Origin: an uncultured Alphaproteobacteria bacterium
GTDB taxonomy: Bacteria; Pseudomonadota; Alphaproteobacteria; Rickettsiales; UBA1997
NCBI GenBank assembly: GCA_903849835.1
Contig: CAINKA010000021.1
Location: 1 to 9,707 of the forward strand
Direction: 5' to 3'
DNA: 9,707 bases
Under the pieces are notes generated by a model. It saw only the letters and a program-made list of their open reading frames with translations. It searched no databases and was not told the DNA's origin. A program made the translations under genes and the position numbers. Below, one piece after another: positions 6,821 to 9,707 of the stretch (positions are counted from its first letter, which is position 1; each line of letters starts with the position of its first letter).

Positions 6821-6924
6821 TCCTACGCCAAGGCTACGGCTGGTGGGCCCTAGCTCTAACGATCTCCGCCTGACAGTCCGCCATCTTGGCTGGCCTGCCA
6901 GCCGAAGCTCGCAAGAGCGAAGGT
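6821..6924 (-). other. tmRNA intervening segment removed during maturation
   Basis: These 104 nt link the encoded CCA end of the acceptor piece to the 5' end of the coding piece, and should be cut out by RNase P and 3' processing enzymes. The segment is clearly GC-richer than the genome around it. It contains a perfect GGCTGG/CCAGCC hairpin with a 4-nt loop (6888-6903) and a GCTC/GAGC hairpin (6907-6918). It encodes no plausible protein. Confidence 0.8.
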
Positions 6925-7018
6925 TGGTGGAGGTGCTGGGTACCGCCCCCAGGTCCAAACGTTTATTACGAATTCATTTTATTGTCATAGTCTTTGGCCT
7001 TACAGCCACGAGCGTGGC
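6925..7018 (-). ncRNA. ssrA: tmRNA acceptor piece
   Basis: It carries the T arm (stem CTGGG/CCCAG, loop GGCGGTA at 6947-6941), the acceptor 3' strand CACCTCC and the genome-encoded CCA ending at 6925. Its 5' part begins with a perfect GCCACG/CGTGGC hairpin (7018-7005) and contains the 3' strand of the long H2 helix near GAATTCGTAATAAACGTTTGG. The 5' boundary is set by the hairpin and the promoter and is approximate. Confidence 0.85.
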
Positions 7019-7020
7019 GC

Positions 7021-7048
7021 AATCTAATTACGAAAAAATTTTTCACAA
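7021..7048 (-). promoter_or_regulatory. Candidate sigma-70 promoter for ssrA
   Basis: On the minus strand TTGTGA (7048-7043) and TAGATT (7026-7021) are separated by 16 nt, each matching four of six consensus positions. They lie directly before the 5' hairpin of the acceptor piece. An alternative -10, TAATTA (7030-7025), would place the start nearer the base of that hairpin. Placement is inferred from position and consensus only. Confidence 0.4.
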
Positions 7049-7150
7049 GACCAATGTCATTTCTGTGACAACGCTCTAATCACACACTGCTTTTTGTACA
7101 TCACGCCAAATTCTTCGAACACAAAATCAGAAAAAAGTTTATCAACAAAA

Positions 7151-7162
7151 ACACCCCCGTGT
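7151..7162 (-). terminator. Weak candidate terminator after xth
   Basis: Read on the minus strand, ACAC and GTGT flank a G4 loop and are followed by a short T-run (TTTTTG). The stem is only four base pairs, so termination would be weak. It lies about 30 nt after the xth stop and about 100 nt before the proposed ssrA promoter. Confidence 0.25.
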
Positions 7163-7187
7163 CATGCCGAGGAGTGCTGATCAAGCG
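7159..7187. repeat. Possible degenerate half of a dispersed palindromic repeat
   Basis: GTGTCATGC (7159-7167) is identical to the flank and arm of the palindrome at the left end of the window (minus strand 32-24). It is followed by a small imperfect hairpin GTGCT-GATCA-AGCGC (7174-7188). It may be a truncated copy of the same or a related element. One shared 9-mer is weak support. Confidence 0.3.
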
Positions 7188-7192
7188 CTAAA

Positions 7193-8065
7193 TTAAAAAT
7201 TTAAAGTTACGCAAACAGGACAATGATCCGAAGCTTTTTCCTGATCTCTAACCCCGCGATCTTCAATGCTAGCGGCAGAAATTTTATCCGCTGCTTGCGG
7301 CGAAGTTAGAAGATAATCGATGCGCGCTCCTTTGTTGTGCTGCCAGCCTCCACCACGATAATCCCACCAAGAAAATGCTTGGCTTTTTTGGTTCAAAACT
7401 CGGTAGGAATCGACCAATCCCAAATTCAAAAGTGAACGGAATTTCTGGCGCTCGAGCGGATGAAAAAGAATTTGTCCGGCAAAATTTTTGGGATCAAAAA
7501 TATCAATTTCTTCTGCCGCAACATTGTAATCTCCGCCAAAAATTTGCATTTCATCAAACTCGGCGAGACTAGAAAGATGAGACTTGAGACGATCGAAGAA
7601 ATTTAATTTGTAGAGAAATTTTTTGCTGTTTTCGAGAGCTTCGTGCGGCGCTAGATCGCCGCCGCCATTAGGAACGTAGATTGAAGCGACACGAATTGCG
7701 GAAGTTCCAACCGAAATCACGGCTTCGATGTATCTCGCCTGTTCATCGATTACTGATGAACCCCCCATCGTCGCGCTACGCGTCGACTCACTCCCCCCTG
7801 ACAGGGGGGAGTTTGGCAAGCCTTTCACTACATCCTCAATTTTAAATTTCGAAAGAATCGCCACACCATTGTAAGTCTTCTGCCCATGCACCGCAGCATT
7901 GTAACCCAAATCAAACAACGCCTCGAACGGAAATTTTTCCTCAACGCATTTTAACTCTTGCAACAAAGCCACATCCGGCTGCGAATTTTTTAACCACTCC
8001 AGAAGCCGCGGCAGACGGGCGTTTATCGAGTTTACGTTGAAGCTGGCGATTTTGATTTGAGTCAC
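7193..8065 (-). CDS. xth: Exodeoxyribonuclease III (AP endonuclease) with an inserted peptide
   Basis: The enzyme cuts DNA at abasic sites and degrades 3' ends in base-excision repair, using a divalent metal. It belongs to the exonuclease-endonuclease-phosphatase family. Visible motifs are IASFNVNSINARL (6-18), the metal ligand Glu37 in LQELK, Tyr130 and Asn133 in YVPNG, GDYN (Asp179, Asn181), RIDYLL (Asp250) and SDH (Asp280, His281), so the active site looks intact. Length is 290 residues against about 260-270 usually. The excess is mostly residues 86-105 (SPLSGGSESTRSATMGGSSV), lying between GLPN and DEQARYIE and encoded by a palindromic DNA element. The start is GTG at 8065. A four-codon ATG frame (MKNL) ends in a TGA overlapping that GTG, and no Shine-Dalgarno is clear. 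Confidence 0.95.
   Translation of the reverse strand: MTQIKIASFNVNSINARLPRLLEWLKNSQPDVALLQELKCVEEKFPFEALFDLGYNAAVHGQKTYNGVAILSKFKIEDVVKGLPNSPLSGGSESTRSATMGGSSVIDEQARYIEAVISVGTSAIRVASIYVPNGGGDLAPHEALENSKKFLYKLNFFDRLKSHLSSLAEFDEMQIFGGDYNVAAEEIDIFDPKNFAGQILFHPLERQKFRSLLNLGLVDSYRVLNQKSQAFSWWDYRGGGWQHNKGARIDYLLTSPQAADKISAASIEDRGVRDQEKASDHCPVCVTLNF
7755..7812. repeat. In-frame palindromic element inserted in xth
   Basis: A perfect inverted repeat with 11-nt arms (ACTCCCCCCTG and CAGGGGGGAGT) around one central base covers 7790-7812. Next to it is a second, imperfect GC-rich palindrome around CGCGCTACGCG (7770-7786). GATGAAC at 7755-7761 also pairs with GTTCATC at 7741-7747. The block is read through in frame as about 20 residues absent from ordinary exonuclease III. 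Its GC-rich runs contrast sharply with the AT-rich gene. This resembles Rickettsia palindromic elements in behaviour; membership of a named family is not shown. Confidence 0.75.
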
Positions 8066-8133
8066 AAATTTTTCATAAAATGAAGCCCACGAATGTAAAA
8101 ACCTTCGCGAAAATAAAGTTTAAAATCTGAATT

Positions 8134-9594
8134 TTAGCGCGAATGTATTGGCTTATGGGCGCCCACAATTCGCAATGAAACACCTCGCTTGTCTTGGATT
8201 GCTACCGTTGGCAAAGGCGTTGTAGCGGATTTGGCGATTCGATCTACTTGCTTCTTATCTCTTTGCAGAGGAGCCACTGTGCCATTTTCAACTGAGATTC
8301 GAAGACCTCCATCTTGTGTTGCGGTGGAACCGAGAGCGGCTGCAACTGCACCTCTCAAATAATTAACATGCCCCCCAGCTTTTACCCTTCCTGGACTTGG
8401 TTCCAACTCTTTCACAACGCTATCTTTTTTTAATCTCTCGTTTTCAACAGCAATCATTTCCGCAGCTGTTTTTAATATCGTCGCATCTTTCAACGCTTCT
8501 TCACCGTTGCCCACAGCCTCATTTTTGGCTTTTTGCTCAGTAAAATATTCCTGAATTCCGAGCAAAAAATCTAACGTCTTAACTTCGACAGATTGGCATG
8601 AGTTCAATGCTTCAGCAGAAATGTTGCCGTAGAGCAGATAAAAATCTTTTGTAGCCGCATCCATTTCAACCACAGAAATTCCACTCTGTTTTGTTTTATC
8701 TTTTATTATCAAAGTATCTGGATTTTCTCCGAACCATTCTCGATCAGATTCCTCATGCTTGTATTTCATTTTGCTGAAATCTGTACATGCCGCCAGTTCT
8801 TCCGCAGAACAATCCGGAACAACTCCACTAGAATGCTCCATGACATCAATGCCGTTGTTAGAAAAAATTTTTTTCATGATTTTGGGAAGAGAAATACTGC
8901 TGACAAGCCCGGACTCTACCTCGTCCGGAACCCGATGGAAACTAAACCCCTTCTCCCGATGCCTAGGCAAAATTTCTGTTTCGTAATTTGGCAAAAGACG
9001 CATCAATTGCAGAGTTGGCATTTCCGTTAATTGACAGCCTGCAGCTTGTATCGCAAGATCACCGCCGCCAGCTTGCGTCACTGGAAATAATCTGATCACC
9101 CCATCCTTTAGGGTAAAATTTTTCTTCAACTTCAAAATACTATTATCAGCTCTGTAGCCATATGCTGAGCTTAACTTCAAAATTCCGTCAAAATTTTCTG
9201 GAGAGATATTGAACTGATGCTCAGTAACTCCATACACACTCGGCTTCGTTTCTAATAATTTTTTACCACCAATCGTTAATCCTAAAGCATGGTACTCCAG
9301 CTGCTTAACAATGTGCTCTTCTTTGATTTCTTCTCTGAAATTTTTATTGTGATCCGTTTCATATTTTTCCAACGCCACATCTTCATCCGAAGTAAAAAAC
9401 GAAATTGAATTATCTTTACTGAGCTTCACCTGCGGATATTTTTCAGATCCGATATTTTTTACCGCCGCTAAAACTCCTCCCACAAATTCACTCCCGCCAT
9501 TGTGCCGACTAAAACTTCTGACATCTTTTGGATCAAAAAAATAACTCTCCACTCCGGCAGCAGCAGCTGCACCAAATCTATCGTCTCTAGCCAT
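8134..9594 (-). CDS. Hypothetical protein of 486 residues, family not recognised
   Basis: I do not recognise this protein. It has no signal peptide, no convincing transmembrane segment and no familiar catalytic motif. The N-terminus is alanine-rich (FGAAAAAGVESYFF, 7-20). Residues 80-100 are highly charged. A Gly/Ala stretch lies at 174-187, and 368-397 (containing ILKTAAEMIAVENERLKK) is likely a helix or short coiled coil. The C-terminal 90 residues are basic and rich in Ala, Thr and Val. The ATG has a clear AGGAG five bases upstream. The gene has fewer A/T homopolymer runs than its neighbours, so it may be lineage-specific or acquired. It is 68 nt upstream of xth on the same strand. A secreted or structural role is conceivable but unsupported. 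Confidence 0.8.
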   Translation of the reverse strand: MARDDRFGAAAAAGVESYFFDPKDVRSFSRHNGGSEFVGGVLAAVKNIGSEKYPQVKLSKDNSISFFTSDEDVALEKYETDHNKNFREEIKEEHIVKQLEYHALGLTIGGKKLLETKPSVYGVTEHQFNISPENFDGILKLSSAYGYRADNSILKLKKNFTLKDGVIRLFPVTQAGGGDLAIQAAGCQLTEMPTLQLMRLLPNYETEILPRHREKGFSFHRVPDEVESGLVSSISLPKIMKKIFSNNGIDVMEHSSGVVPDCSAEELAACTDFSKMKYKHEESDREWFGENPDTLIIKDKTKQSGISVVEMDAATKDFYLLYGNISAEALNSCQSVEVKTLDFLLGIQEYFTEQKAKNEAVGNGEEALKDATILKTAAEMIAVENERLKKDSVVKELEPSPGRVKAGGHVNYLRGAVAAALGSTATQDGGLRISVENGTVAPLQRDKKQVDRIAKSATTPLPTVAIQDKRGVSLRIVGAHKPIHSR

Positions 9595-9599
9595 AAATT

Positions 9600-9604
9600 C
9601 TCCT
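9600..9604 (-). promoter_or_regulatory. Ribosome-binding site of the 486-residue protein
   Basis: AGGAG lies 5 nt before the ATG at 9594. It is the clearest Shine-Dalgarno in the window: sspB, plsY and xth lack one. It fixes the start of the hypothetical gene. Confidence 0.7.
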
Positions 9605-9660
9605 AATTTTAACCCAGATCCGTCATTAGAAATCTAGGATAGTTTGACTAAAGCTTGAAA

Positions 9661-9707
9661 ATGAAGGGCGGAACAATGTTTTTAAACCGTAAGCTTACTC
9701 AGCGTAA
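9661..9707 (+). CDS. Possible start of a divergent gene, cut by the window edge
   Basis: An open frame starts at ATG 9661, with an alternative in-frame ATG at 9676 (MFLNRKLTQR), and runs off the window. The GGGCGGA before the second ATG is at best a weak Shine-Dalgarno. It would be divergent from the 486-residue gene, leaving about 66-80 bp for both promoters. Fifteen codons or fewer give no information on function, and the frame may be chance. A perfect 10-nt palindrome GTAAGCTTAC lies at 9689-9698. Confidence 0.22.
   Translation, partial: MKGGTMFLNRKLTQR

Larger units (their letters stand above)
6602..7020 (-). ncRNA. ssrA: Circularly permuted two-piece tmRNA gene
   Basis: tmRNA rescues stalled ribosomes and adds a degradation tag. 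On the minus strand the order is acceptor piece, intervening segment, then coding piece, the permuted layout of alphaproteobacteria. The two pieces rebuild a tRNA-Ala-like end: GGGGGTG (6820-6814) pairs with CACCTCC (6935-6929), giving the G3-U70 wobble that alanyl-tRNA synthetase reads, followed by an encoded ACCA (6928-6925). Downstream of the 5' strand come the conserved TTCGACAGG, a pseudoknot region with GGCGCAAGCC, and AGTAAAC before the resume codon GCA. The T stem is CTGGG/CCCAG with the unusual alphaproteobacterial loop GGCGGTA. Exact mature ends are estimates, especially the 5' end of the acceptor piece and the 3' end of the coding piece. Confidence 0.95.

Noticed and set aside
6795..7079. 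A 94-codon + strand open frame
   Set aside because: It is antisense to both tmRNA pieces and the intervening segment. The RNA explains the sequence, and the peptide has no recognisable features.
8909..8928. Inverted repeat CCGGAC / GTCCGG inside the 486-residue gene
   Set aside because: A 6-nt arm pair inside a coding region with no second copy or frame anomaly is compatible with chance.
1..9707. CRISPR array, transposase, prophage or tRNA genes
   Set aside because: No regularly spaced direct repeats of suitable size, no transposase or phage protein, and no cloverleaf other than the tRNA-like part of tmRNA were seen.

Overview
The window reads as part of an AT-rich alphaproteobacterial chromosome. 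Two things point to that group: a circularly permuted two-piece tmRNA gene with the alphaproteobacterial T-arm, and an alpha-type SspB ending in a KVISLDAFRK-like ClpX-binding tail. An in-frame palindromic insertion in xth and other short dispersed repeats recall the Rickettsiales and related reduced genomes. However, pyrF and a meso-diaminopimelate-type murE imply pyrimidine and peptidoglycan synthesis, which many obligate intracellular relatives have lost. No species can be named from the sequence alone.

All confident genes lie on the minus strand, so the window is best read from right to left. At the right edge, about 113 bp of intergenic DNA (with a possible divergent + strand gene start) precedes an unrecognised 486-residue protein (9594-8134) with a good Shine-Dalgarno. 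Next comes xth, exodeoxyribonuclease III (8065-7193, GTG start), which carries an extra block of about 20 residues encoded by a GC-rich palindrome. Then comes permuted ssrA (about 7020-6602): acceptor piece, 104-nt intervening segment, coding piece with tag ORF, and a hairpin followed by a U-run.

sspB (6542-6024), the adaptor that brings ssrA-tagged proteins to ClpXP, follows directly. A 14-bp-stem hairpin separates it from a tightly overlapping run plsY > pyrF > murE > large flavoprotein (5958-42). These four genes overlap by 4, 32 and 23 nt, so they are very probably co-transcribed and translationally coupled. They cover phospholipid acylation, UMP synthesis, peptidoglycan precursor synthesis, and NAD(P)H electron transfer by a protein with the domain make-up of a fused NfnB-NfnA pair.

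The most unusual signal is the tmRNA tag. It contains ANDNF twice in tandem before EFAPAAVAALA, and all five codons of the second copy differ synonymously from the first. The duplicated segment is the part expected to contact SspB, and the sspB gene is next door. Other items worth a second look are the palindrome inside xth, 7-nt-periodic repeats inside two coding regions and in the sspB leader, the sspB-plsY hairpin, and the orphan protein.
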